This document shows, one piece after another, positions 54,315-62,155 of a stretch of 64,000 nt of DNA. The number at the start of each line of letters is the position of its first letter. Position 1 is the stretch's first letter. The notes beneath the pieces are model-generated. The model had not been told where the DNA came from. It saw only the letters and a program-made list of their open reading frames with translations, and ran no database searches. Origin of the DNA: JARDZU01 sp050742015 (lineage in GTDB: Bacteria > Actinomycetota > Acidimicrobiia > Spongiisociales > ZC4RG35); assembly GCA_050742015.1 (NCBI GenBank), contig JBOGEV010000014.1:41657-105656 (forward strand), written 5' to 3'. The position numbers and the translations under genes were made by a program.

Positions 54315-55525
54315 GCTTCGCCGCTGTAGAAGAGATCCTCTCCGCAATCGGCCGCGGCGAGATGGTCATCATGGTCGACGACGAAGATCGCGAGAACGAG
54401 GGCGATCTGATCGTCGCCGCCGAGAAGGCCACCCCCGAGCAGATCGGCTTCATGCTCCGTCACACCAGCGGCATCATCTGCCTCCCCGTGGTCGGCGAGC
54501 GTCTCGACGAGCTGGATCTTCCGATGATGGTCGCCCGGAACACCGACGTCCGACGCACGGCGTTCACGGTCTCGGTCGACGCCCGGGAAGGGACCACCAC
54601 CGGGATTTCGGCTGCGGACCGCTGGAAGACGATCCAGGCAGTCCTGGCACCCGAGACCAAACCCCACGACCTGGCCCGCCCCGGTCATATGTATCCGTTG
54701 CGCTACGAGCCGGGAGGTGTGCTCAAACGGGCGGGGCACACTGAGGCTGCGGTCGACCTGGCCCGGATCTCAGGGCTCTACCCGGCCGGGGTCCTCGGCG
54801 AGGTCATGAACGACGACGGTTCCGTCGCCCGTCTTCCCGAGCTCATCGAGTTCGCGGCCGAGCACGGTCTCCTGATCGGGACGATCGCCGACCTCATTGC
54901 CTTCCGGCGTCGTCAGGAGAAGCTGGTCGAGAGAGTGGTGGAGGCCCGGATTCCCACCGAACACGGCACATTCACTGCGGTGGGGTATCGCTCGATCGTC
55001 GACGAACGCCAGCACATCGCCCTGGTGATGGGCGATCTGGGCGACGGGGAATCGGTCTTGACCCGGGTCCACTCCGAGTGTCTCACCGGAGACGTCTTCG
55101 GCAGCCTGCGCTGTGATTGCGGCGACCAGCTCGACCAGGCCATGGCGCGTGTCGCCGAGGAGGGTCGGGGAGTCGTCCTCTACATCCGCGGCCATGAGGG
55201 CAGGGGGATAGGTCTCCTCCACAAGCTGGCGGCGTACAAGCTCCAGGACGAGGGGTTCGACACGGTGGACGCCAATGTGAACCTCGGTCTTCCGGTCGAC
55301 GCCCGCGACTACGGAGTCGGCGCCCAGATCCTCTACGACCTCGGCGTTCGTTCGATGCGGATCATGACCAACAACCCGACCAAACGGGCCGGGATCGAGG
55401 GATATGGGTTGTCGATCCTGGAACAGGTCCCGCTCTTCGTCGACGCCAACGACGAGAACCGGGATTACCTGAGGGCGAAGGCCACCCGACTCGGCCATCA
55501 GATGGATCTGGGCCAAGGGGCATGA
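54311..55525 (+). CDS. ribBA: Bifunctional DHBP synthase / GTP cyclohydrolase II
   Basis: 404 residues supplying both riboflavin precursors. The RibB domain (about 1-200) has the metal site DDEDRENEGDLI and HTEAAVDLARISG. The RibA domain (about 205-404) has zinc ligands in HSECLTGDVFGSLRCDCG and IRGHEGRGIGLLHKL. The start overlaps ribE and the end overlaps ribH, so the four genes form a coupled cassette. Confidence 0.96.
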   Translation: MSFAAVEEILSAIGRGEMVIMVDDEDRENEGDLIVAAEKATPEQIGFMLRHTSGIICLPVVGERLDELDLPMMVARNTDVRRTAFTVSVDAREGTTTGISAADRWKTIQAVLAPETKPHDLARPGHMYPLRYEPGGVLKRAGHTEAAVDLARISGLYPAGVLGEVMNDDGSVARLPELIEFAAEHGLLIGTIADLIAFRRRQEKLVERVVEARIPTEHGTFTAVGYRSIVDERQHIALVMGDLGDGESVLTRVHSECLTGDVFGSLRCDCGDQLDQAMARVAEEGRGVVLYIRGHEGRGIGLLHKLAAYKLQDEGFDTVDANVNLGLPVDARDYGVGAQILYDLGVRSMRIMTNNPTKRAGIEGYGLSILEQVPLFVDANDENRDYLRAKATRLGHQMDLGQGA

Positions 55526-55983
55526 CCCGATCGATCGAAGGGGAGCTCGATGGATCGGGGCTGCACGTTGGGATCGCGGTGGCGACCTGGAACCGCTCCG
55601 TCACCGACAGGCTGCTCGAGGGGGCGGTGAGCCGTCTCGAAGGGATGGGTGCCGAGACCACGGTGCTCCGGGTTCCGGGCGCTCTCGAACTGCCGATTGC
55701 GGCCAAAGCCCTGATCGACAAGGGCTGTGACGCAGTGGTGGCGATCGGGACCATCGTCCGCGGTGACACCGACCACTACGAGATCGTCGTGCGCGAGTCG
55801 ACATCCGGCATCGCCCGGGTCGCTCTCGACACCGGCACCCCGGTGGCCAACGCCATCCTGGCGGTCAATGAGTTCGAACACGCCGTCGATCGGGCCGTTG
55901 AGGGCCGTTCCAACAAGGGATACGAGGCGGCTGAGGCCGCCGTTTCCACCGCCACGGCACTGAGATCGCTGCGTGCTTCCTGA
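55522..55983 (+). CDS. ribH: 6,7-dimethyl-8-ribityllumazine synthase
   Basis: Condenses the two riboflavin precursors. 153 residues, the icosahedral-capsid family. Key blocks are IAVATWNRSVTDRLLEGAV, RVPGALELPIAAKAL, AIGTIVRGDTDHYEIV with the catalytic His, and NKGYEAAEAAV. It ends the rib set; infC has its own promoter downstream. Confidence 0.95.
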   Translation: MTRSIEGELDGSGLHVGIAVATWNRSVTDRLLEGAVSRLEGMGAETTVLRVPGALELPIAAKALIDKGCDAVVAIGTIVRGDTDHYEIVVRESTSGIARVALDTGTPVANAILAVNEFEHAVDRAVEGRSNKGYEAAEAAVSTATALRSLRAS

Positions 55984-56015
55984 GCCGCGACTATCGATTT
56001 CGGGGTGGTCACTGG

Positions 56016-56021
56016 TATCCT
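56016..56021 (+). promoter_or_regulatory. Putative -10 element (TATCCT) of the infC-rpmI-rplT operon
   Basis: TATCCT after ribH. Transcription from about 56028 would give a leader of roughly 175 bases, unusually long for this genome. Confidence 0.45.
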
Positions 56022-56139
56022 CGATCAGGACAAACGATGGCAAGAGCGGAAGTGCTGCTTCCCCACCCGGCCGCCGAGATGGCGAGCCGCGGTCCGATCA
56101 CCAGACCAGGGCCCGATATGGGCTTCGGTCGGCGTCATG

Positions 56140-56170
56140 GCAGCAGGTCTTTCGCCTGCTGCTTTTTTCT
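56140..56170 (+). terminator. Intrinsic terminator inside the infC leader (probable attenuator)
   Basis: GCAGCAGG (56140-56147) pairs perfectly with CCTGCTGC (56155-56162) around TCTTTCG, followed by six T residues. It lies between the TATCCT element and infC, so it can end ribH transcripts and also interrupt infC transcripts. An upstream TGCTGC (56053-56058) could pair with the 5' arm and prevent it. Confidence 0.8.
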
Positions 56171-56205
56171 TTCTCGGAAATTGATCACCAACAGGAGGTA
56201 ACAGC

Positions 56206-56760
56206 ATCAACGAGCTCCGTGTGAACGGCGCCATCAGGGCCAAGGAAGTTCTGGTAATCGCACCCGATGGCGCACAGATCGGGGTCAAGAAGCTGAACGA
56301 GGCTTTGTGGCTCGCCGAACAGCTCGATCTGGATCTGGTCGAGGTCGCACCCAACGCCAAACCGCCGGTCTGCCGGCTGATGGACTACGGGAAGTACAAG
56401 TACGAGCAGTCGGTGAAGGCACGGGAAGCCCGCAAGAAGCAGACCCGGACCACCATCAAGGAGCTGCGGATGAAGGTCCGCATCGGAGAGCACGACTTCG
56501 ACATCACCCGGCGCAAGGCCCAAGAGTTTCTCGAGGAAGGGGACAAGGTCAAGGTGACCGTCCGCTTCCGGGGCCGTGAGCAGGAGCGTCCGGCTTTCGG
56601 CAAGGACCTTCTCGACCGGCTAGCAGAGGAATTGTCCGATGTCGCTGTGACGGAGCAGAGCGCAAAGCTCGAAGGACGGAGTATGACGATGGTCCTGGCC
56701 CCCTCCCGAAGGGCGAAGGCCTCCGTCGAGCCCACCGAGGAAGAGCAGCAAGACGTATAG
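56206..56760 (+). CDS. infC: Translation initiation factor IF-3, probable ATC start
   Basis: Guards start-codon choice on the 30S subunit. About 184 residues. INELRVNGAIRAKEVLVI is the conserved N-terminus, then LVEVAPNAKPPVCRLMDYGK, and the C-terminal domain ends with MTMVLAP. An AGGAGG at 56193-56198 stands seven bases before ATC 56206; the first in-frame GTG (56221) is 22 bases away and would cut conserved residues. infC in E. coli uses AUU and autoregulates because IF-3 rejects it; the same is inferred here. rpmI follows after nine bases. Confidence 0.9.
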   Translation: MNELRVNGAIRAKEVLVIAPDGAQIGVKKLNEALWLAEQLDLDLVEVAPNAKPPVCRLMDYGKYKYEQSVKAREARKKQTRTTIKELRMKVRIGEHDFDITRRKAQEFLEEGDKVKVTVRFRGREQERPAFGKDLLDRLAEELSDVAVTEQSAKLEGRSMTMVLAPSRRAKASVEPTEEEQQDV

Positions 56761-56769
56761 GAGGTAGCT

Positions 56770-56964
56770 GTGCCGAAGATGAAGACTCACAGCGGTGCCA
56801 AGAAGCGGATCAAGGTGACAGGGTCCGGCAAGTACATGAGAGGGCAGTCGGGACGCGGTCATCTGCGTCTGGCCAAAGGCAAGAACACCTACCGGCGCAG
56901 GACCGGTGAGGTCCAACTCGCCCCGGGCGACGCCAAGGTCGCCAAGAAGCTGCTCGGTCGTTAG
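56770..56964 (+). CDS. rpmI: Ribosomal protein L35 (bL35)
   Basis: 64 residues, very basic, starting MPKMKTHSGAKKRIKVTGSG, the family signature. The GTG start has GGAGGT just upstream. It is the second gene of the infC-rpmI-rplT operon. Confidence 0.97.
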   Translation: MPKMKTHSGAKKRIKVTGSGKYMRGQSGRGHLRLAKGKNTYRRRTGEVQLAPGDAKVAKKLLGR

Positions 56965-56981
56965 GGACCAGGAGGTTTGAA

Positions 56982-57332
56982 ATGGCACGTGTCAAAAGAG
57001 CTGTTCACGCCAAGAAATCCCACAAGAAGGTCCTGGATCGGGCCAAGGGCTACAAGGGTGCCCGCAGTCGGCGTTACAAGACGGCCAACGAGCAGGTCAT
57101 GCACGCGATGCAGGACGCCTATCGGGATCGACGCGCCCGCAAGGGTGAGTTCCGCCGTCTGTGGATCGCCCGGATCAATGCGGCCGCCCGCCAGAACGGA
57201 ACCACCTATTCCCAGCTGATCGCCGGTCTCAGGGCCGCCGAGATCGAGGTCGATCGCAAGATGCTCGCCGAGATGGCGGTCAACGACCCCGGTGCCTTCG
57301 CCCAGCTCGTAGAGGCGTCCAAGAAGAGCTGA
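56982..57332 (+). CDS. rplT: Ribosomal protein L20 (bL20)
   Basis: 116 residues, basic. MARVKRAVHAKKSHKKVLDR and later RRLWIARINAAARQNGTTYS are diagnostic. The ATG has AGGAGG upstream. In other bacteria L20 represses its operon by binding the mRNA leader; whether it acts on the infC leader here is open. Confidence 0.97.
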   Translation: MARVKRAVHAKKSHKKVLDRAKGYKGARSRRYKTANEQVMHAMQDAYRDRRARKGEFRRLWIARINAAARQNGTTYSQLIAGLRAAEIEVDRKMLAEMAVNDPGAFAQLVEASKKS

Positions 57333-57349
57333 ACGGGCCCGAACTGTCG

Positions 57350-58099
57350 ATGGAGCCATTCGGTCCTCGCAACCTGCGCGTGCTGGAAGCGGCCCGGCTG
57401 CATCGGTCGCGCCATCGGAGGGAGACGGGCCGAACCATCCTCGAAGGCCCCAACCTCCTCGAGGAGGCGCTCGCCGCCGGGGTGCGGCCCGAGGTGGTGT
57501 TCGCTCTCCCCGATGACCAGCCCACGACGGCCCTTGCCCGAAGTCATGACATCGAGCTGGTCCCGGTCGACCCGGCTGCCCTGAAACGATTGGCGGGAAC
57601 CACGACCCCGCGCGGTCCGGCCGCCGTGATCGCCCTTCCCGCCTCGAGATCCGTGTCCGGGGCCGGAATGATCGTGGCCTGGGGTCTGGGCGACCCCGGC
57701 AACGTGGGAACCCTGATCCGAACCGCGGCCGCCTTCGGATGGGATTTCGGGCACACAGCGGGCACCGCCGATCCCTGGTCTCCCAAGGTCCTCCGGTCGG
57801 GCGCAGGCGGGCATTTCAGGACCGGCATCATCCCTGTCGATTCCGTCGAGTCCCTGGAAGCTCTTGGGCTGACGACGGTCGCCACGGTTGTGGGCGGCGG
57901 CGTCGACCCGTCGACCATCGGCCCGGGCCATTACGCCGTGCTGGTGGGGGAGGAGGCCGCCGGCCTGCCCGCAGAGGTCGCGCACCGGGCACGGCTGGAG
58001 GTCACCATCCCGATGCCAGGTGGCATGGAGAGCCTGAACGCGGGCATGGCCGCCGGCATCATCGTCTATGAGCTCTCCAAACCCGGAGGGGAGGGATGA
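57350..58099 (+). CDS. TrmH/SpoU-family RNA 2'-O-methyltransferase
   Basis: 249 residues. The N-terminal substrate-binding domain has RTILEGPNLLEEALAAG; the SPOUT domain has GLGDPGNVGTLIRTAAAFG, LVGEEAAGLP and the knot motif IPMPGGMESLNAGMAAGIIV. In mycobacteria the tsnR-like gene occupies this place after rplT. The target, rRNA or tRNA, cannot be told from sequence. ATG 57350 was chosen as the first start before conserved sequence. Confidence 0.9.
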   Translation: MEPFGPRNLRVLEAARLHRSRHRRETGRTILEGPNLLEEALAAGVRPEVVFALPDDQPTTALARSHDIELVPVDPAALKRLAGTTTPRGPAAVIALPASRSVSGAGMIVAWGLGDPGNVGTLIRTAAAFGWDFGHTAGTADPWSPKVLRSGAGGHFRTGIIPVDSVESLEALGLTTVATVVGGGVDPSTIGPGHYAVLVGEEAAGLPAEVAHRARLEVTIPMPGGMESLNAGMAAGIIVYELSKPGGEG

Positions 58100-58108
58100 G
58101 GGCGGGTC

Positions 58109-58114
58109 TAACCT
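58109..58114 (+). promoter_or_regulatory. Putative -10 element (TAACCT) for leaderless pheS
   Basis: TAACCT ends nine bases before the pheS ATG at 58124; no ribosome site. Confidence 0.5.
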
Positions 58115-58123
58115 GCCGCCGAC

Positions 58124-59173
58124 ATGGACCCCAGATCGGTGCTCGATGATGTGCTGGCCGCGGCGCCAGAGTCGATAGACGCCGCCGATTCGCTCGAAGA
58201 TCTGGACCAGGTGGAGAGCGGCCTCTTGGGCAAGTCGTCGACGCTGGGCGAGGTGAGACGGTCGATGGGTGGGCTGGACACCGAGCTGCGGCCGTTGGTG
58301 GGAGCCAGGCTGAACGAGGTCACCAAGCAGATTCAGACTCTCCTAGAAGCTCGCAGGGCCGCTCTGGAGGTGGAGGACGAAGCGCGGCGGCTCGGCGAGG
58401 ACAGGGTCGACGTGACGCTCGAGTCGTACACGTTTCCTCGCGGCTCGCTCCATCCGATCCAGCAGACCATCGACGAGATCGTGGATATCTTCGTGGCGCT
58501 CGGATACCTGGTGGCGGATGGTCCCGAGGCCGAGCTCGGCTGGTACAACTTCGACGCCCTCAACACGCCTCCCACCCACCCCAGCCGACTCGAGTCGGAC
58601 ACGATGTACCTCGACTACGGGGATCCGGCTGACGAGGTCCTGCTCCGCACCCAGACCTCACCGGTCCAGGTGCGCTGGATGGAGCAGAACGATCCACCGG
58701 TCTATGTGGTGGTGCCGGGCAAGGTCTATCGCATGGAGACCACCGACGCCACCCATCTCCCCGTCTTCTATCAGATCGAGGGTCTGGCCGTCGATGAAGG
58801 GATCAGGTTCTCCGATCTCAAGGGGACTCTTGCCCACTTCTCGCGGGAATTCTTCGGCCCGAAGACCGAGGTGCGGCTGCGACCCCACTTCTTCCCCTTC
58901 ACCGAGCCCAGCGCCGAGCTCGACGTGTCCTGTTTCAACTGTGACGGCCGCGGGGATCCCGGTTGCCGTGTCTGTGGCGGAGCCGGCTGGCTCGAGATGC
59001 TCGGATGCGGGATGGTCGACCCCAACGTCCTCGAGGCCGTCGGATACGACCCTGGTCGGTACTCCGGCTTTGCCTTTGGCATGGGTGTGGAGCGAATGGC
59101 GATGGTCCGGCACGGGATCAGCGACATTCGCCATCTCGTCGACAACGACCTCCGGTTCCTGAGCCAGTTCTGA
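58124..59173 (+). CDS. pheS: Phenylalanyl-tRNA synthetase alpha subunit
   Basis: 349 residues: N-terminal coiled-coil arm (about 1-95), then the class II catalytic core. HPIQQTIDEIVDIFVALGY, the FNALNTP-like FDALNTPPTHPSR, RTQTSPVQVRWM, and the motif 3 FGMGVERMAMVRHGI are all present. A CFNCDGRG...CRVCGG insertion with four cysteines suggests a zinc site. The stop overlaps the pheT ATG by one base. Confidence 0.97.
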   Translation: MDPRSVLDDVLAAAPESIDAADSLEDLDQVESGLLGKSSTLGEVRRSMGGLDTELRPLVGARLNEVTKQIQTLLEARRAALEVEDEARRLGEDRVDVTLESYTFPRGSLHPIQQTIDEIVDIFVALGYLVADGPEAELGWYNFDALNTPPTHPSRLESDTMYLDYGDPADEVLLRTQTSPVQVRWMEQNDPPVYVVVPGKVYRMETTDATHLPVFYQIEGLAVDEGIRFSDLKGTLAHFSREFFGPKTEVRLRPHFFPFTEPSAELDVSCFNCDGRGDPGCRVCGGAGWLEMLGCGMVDPNVLEAVGYDPGRYSGFAFGMGVERMAMVRHGISDIRHLVDNDLRFLSQF

Positions 59174-61551
59174 TGAAGGTCCCTCTCCAATGGTTGCGGG
59201 AGTTCATCGATCTGCCCACCAGCGATCCGACCGAGCTCGCCCTGATGCTCGACATGCTCGGTCACAAGGTCGAGGGCTACGAGAGTCTCGAGCCGACCTG
59301 GTCGGACGTCGTGGTGGGCCGGGTCGAGCAGATCGATGCCCATCCCGATGCCGACAAGGTCCGGGTCTGCCAGGTGGACACGGGCGACGGGCCGGAGCAG
59401 ATCATCTGTGGTGCGTGGAACTTCTCCGAAGGCGCCTATGTGGCTGTGGCCACACCTGGCGCGGTCCTGCCCGGTGATTTCGAGATCGGGCGCAGGACGA
59501 TCCGGGGAGTCGAGTCCAATGGGATGATCTGCTCGGAAAAGGAGCTCGGCCTCGGAGACGATCACGCCGGGATCCTGGTGCTCGACGGAGAGCCTGAGCT
59601 CGGGATCGATTTCACAGACTTGGTCGAGCTGCCCGACGTCGTGTTCGATTTGGAGATAACACCGAACCGACCGGATGTCATGTCGCTGGCCGGCCTGGCC
59701 CGGGATATCGCCGCCCACTACGGGATCGAGCATCACGTTCCTGAGCGTTCCCTGCAGACGGTGCCGGGGCAGGCGTCGATCAAGGTCGATATCGGCGATC
59801 CAATCGGGTGTCGACGGTTCACGGCACGTGAGATCCGGGGGGTCGAGCTGGGGAGGTCCCCGCTCTGGCTGCGTCATCGTCTCAACAAGGCGGGGATTCG
59901 GACGATCTCCAACGTGGTCGACGTCACCAACTACGTCATGCTCGAGTTGGGACAACCGCTTCATGCCTTCGACGCCGACACCATCGTCAACGACCGGCTG
60001 GTGGTGAAGAGGGCGGAGCCCGATGAGACCCTGGTGACACTCGACGACGAAGAGCGAGTGTTGGGCCCCGAGGACCTGATCATCTACGACGGAGAGGGGC
60101 CTACTTCGATGTCGGGAACCATGGGCGGGGCGCGCTCCGAGGTGTCCGCCTCGACGGTCAACGTCCTCATGGAGGCCGCCTCCTGGGACCCGCCGACGAT
60201 TCTGTACATGTCCCGGCGTCACGGGCTCCGCTCCGAGGCATCGACACGATTCGAGCGAGGCGTCGACCCGGGTCTGACCGACATCGCCGATGCCAGGGCC
60301 GCGGCCATGGTCGTCGACTTGGCAGGTGGAGTGGTGCTCGAAGGCTTCATCGATGAGGTCGGCACCGTGATCGAGCCGCTCACTGTCCAGCTGACGCCGG
60401 CCGACGTCGAGCTGCTGCTCGGCCCGGGAATCGGCACCGAGGAGGTGAGCGGAATCCTCGGCAGGTTGGGCATGGAAGTCGAGGGTGACGCGACCCTCGC
60501 GGTGACGGTGCCCACCTTCAGGCCCGATGTCACTCGCCCTGCGGACTTGGTCGAGGAGATTGCAAGGATCCATGGGTTCGACCTCTTCGATTCCACCGTG
60601 CCCTCCGGCCCCGCCGGAGGTCTCAGCCCCAGCCAGCGGCGTCTGCGGGCCCTTCACGCCGGTTTGGCAGGAGCGGGCTTGAGCCAGGCCGTGACCATGC
60701 CCTTCGTCGACGTCGGCGGCGACGAGGGGGCAGCGGACACCGCGTTGCTCCAGGTCCTGAATCCACTTCGCAAGGAAGAGGGAACCTTGCGCCCCTCTCT
60801 CCTCCCAGGTCTGCTCGATGCGACGCGACTCAACTTCTCGTACGGCGCCCCTTCGGTGGCCCTCTTCGAGACCGCCCGGGTGTTCCGGGCCGAGCCGGGT
60901 GACGACGATCCCCGGCTTCCCCGGCAGATCGACCGCCTGGCCTGGGTCATGGCGGGGCCGGTCGACCCGTCGGTCTTGGGTGTCGAGCCGAATGCGGCCG
61001 ATTCCGGAGTCTCGATTGCCTTGGTGCGGCATGTGATGGCCGTATTGGGTCACGGTGATTTCGAGCTCGTGCCCGACGATGCTCCCGGGTTCCACCCGGG
61101 TCGGTCGGCGCAGGTTCGTCTCGGTGGAGCGGCCATCGGTCATGCCGGTGAGCTCAGCCCGCGCTCGGCCCGTTCCCTCGACGTCCAAGACCGGGTGGCG
61201 ATCGCCGAGCTCGATCTCGCCCCCCTGCTCGCCCCTGTGGGAACGGTGCTCGCCGTCTCACCCTCGGTGTTCCCGCAGGTCGACTTCGATCTCTCCTTCC
61301 TGGCTCCCGACGATCTGCTGGCCGGGGGCCTGGTCCGTGCAACCGTGGATGCGGGGTCCGGACTGGTGGAATCGGCCCGGGTCTTCGATGTCTTCCGCGG
61401 CCAGGGTGTCGCAGAAGGCAGCCGGGCGATCGCGATCAGGTATCGGCTTCGCTCCGGGGACCACACCCTCACCAATGAAGAGGTGGCGCCGGTCCGCCAG
61501 GCCATGATCTCGGCCGCCGAGAGCCTTGGCGCTCGTCTGCGAGGCGCCTGA
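59173..61551 (+). CDS. pheT: Phenylalanyl-tRNA synthetase beta subunit
   Basis: 792 residues, the usual length. MKVPLQWLREFIDLP, an EMAP-like tRNA-binding domain (about 40-150), B3/B4 editing domain (GIRTISNVVDVTNYVMLELG), B5 domains and a C-terminal ferredoxin-like anticodon domain (FPQVDFDLSFLAPDDLLAG). ATG 59173 shares a base with the pheS stop. It pairs with PheS as an alpha2-beta2 enzyme. Confidence 0.97.
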   Translation: MKVPLQWLREFIDLPTSDPTELALMLDMLGHKVEGYESLEPTWSDVVVGRVEQIDAHPDADKVRVCQVDTGDGPEQIICGAWNFSEGAYVAVATPGAVLPGDFEIGRRTIRGVESNGMICSEKELGLGDDHAGILVLDGEPELGIDFTDLVELPDVVFDLEITPNRPDVMSLAGLARDIAAHYGIEHHVPERSLQTVPGQASIKVDIGDPIGCRRFTAREIRGVELGRSPLWLRHRLNKAGIRTISNVVDVTNYVMLELGQPLHAFDADTIVNDRLVVKRAEPDETLVTLDDEERVLGPEDLIIYDGEGPTSMSGTMGGARSEVSASTVNVLMEAASWDPPTILYMSRRHGLRSEASTRFERGVDPGLTDIADARAAAMVVDLAGGVVLEGFIDEVGTVIEPLTVQLTPADVELLLGPGIGTEEVSGILGRLGMEVEGDATLAVTVPTFRPDVTRPADLVEEIARIHGFDLFDSTVPSGPAGGLSPSQRRLRALHAGLAGAGLSQAVTMPFVDVGGDEGAADTALLQVLNPLRKEEGTLRPSLLPGLLDATRLNFSYGAPSVALFETARVFRAEPGDDDPRLPRQIDRLAWVMAGPVDPSVLGVEPNAADSGVSIALVRHVMAVLGHGDFELVPDDAPGFHPGRSAQVRLGGAAIGHAGELSPRSARSLDVQDRVAIAELDLAPLLAPVGTVLAVSPSVFPQVDFDLSFLAPDDLLAGGLVRATVDAGSGLVESARVFDVFRGQGVAEGSRAIAIRYRLRSGDHTLTNEEVAPVRQAMISAAESLGARLRGA

Positions 61552-61552
61552 A

Positions 61553-62155
61553 ATGGATCTGGCCGAGTTGCTGTCCGGGAATCCGGAGGAAGCCGCTCCC
61601 CAGCTCCTCGGCTCCTACCTCACCTCGCTGGTGGGCGGGACCACGGTCAAGGCCCGCGTCATCGAGGTCGAGGCGTACAAGGGGTCCGATGATCCGGCTT
61701 CACACGCGTTCCGGGGCCGGACCCGGCGCAACGGGTCGATGTTCGAGCGTCCGGGCACCCTGTACGTGTATCACTCTTACGGGATCCACTGGTGTGCCAA
61801 CGTCGCCTGCGGGCCCGAGGGTGTGGGCTGGGGAATCCTCTTCCGGGGCGCCGAGATCGTGGAAGGGGTGGGTCTCGCCAGGTCCCGGCGGGGCCGCGAC
61901 GACCAGTTGGCCAACGGTCCGGGGAAACTGACCCAGGCGCTGGGCATCGACCACTCCCTCAATGGCGGCTATCTGTTCGACGACTCTTTCCCGATCCGAC
62001 TCGAGCCCGGCCCACCTCCGGATCTGGTCATGGCCACACCCCGCGTCGGCATCAGTCAGGCACGGGACCGGCCCTGGCGTTTTGTCGCGGTGACCAGCGC
62101 CAACGGACCGGTCGGGGGAGGGAAGACACCACGTTTACCCTCGGCCCGACGATGA
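61553..62155 (+). CDS. mpg: 3-methyladenine DNA glycosylase (AAG/MPG family)
   Basis: Excises alkylated purines from DNA. 200 residues. VIEVEAYKGSDDPASHAFRG contains the catalytic Glu; RNGSMFERPGTLYVYHSYGI and NGPGKLTQALGI are family blocks. ATG 61553 follows the pheT stop by one base and its own stop overlaps tyrS (ATGA). Mycobacteria also have mpg just before tyrS, supporting the call. Confidence 0.94.
   Translation: MDLAELLSGNPEEAAPQLLGSYLTSLVGGTTVKARVIEVEAYKGSDDPASHAFRGRTRRNGSMFERPGTLYVYHSYGIHWCANVACGPEGVGWGILFRGAEIVEGVGLARSRRGRDDQLANGPGKLTQALGIDHSLNGGYLFDDSFPIRLEPGPPPDLVMATPRVGISQARDRPWRFVAVTSANGPVGGGKTPRLPSARR

Noticed and set aside
55973..56224. Frame running through the infC leader
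   Set aside because: It crosses the terminator hairpin and the ribosome site of infC and has no family-like sequence.
58771..61188. Long minus-strand frame opposite pheS-pheT (805 codons)
   Set aside because: Same antisense effect; the plus strand encodes conserved PheS and PheT throughout.
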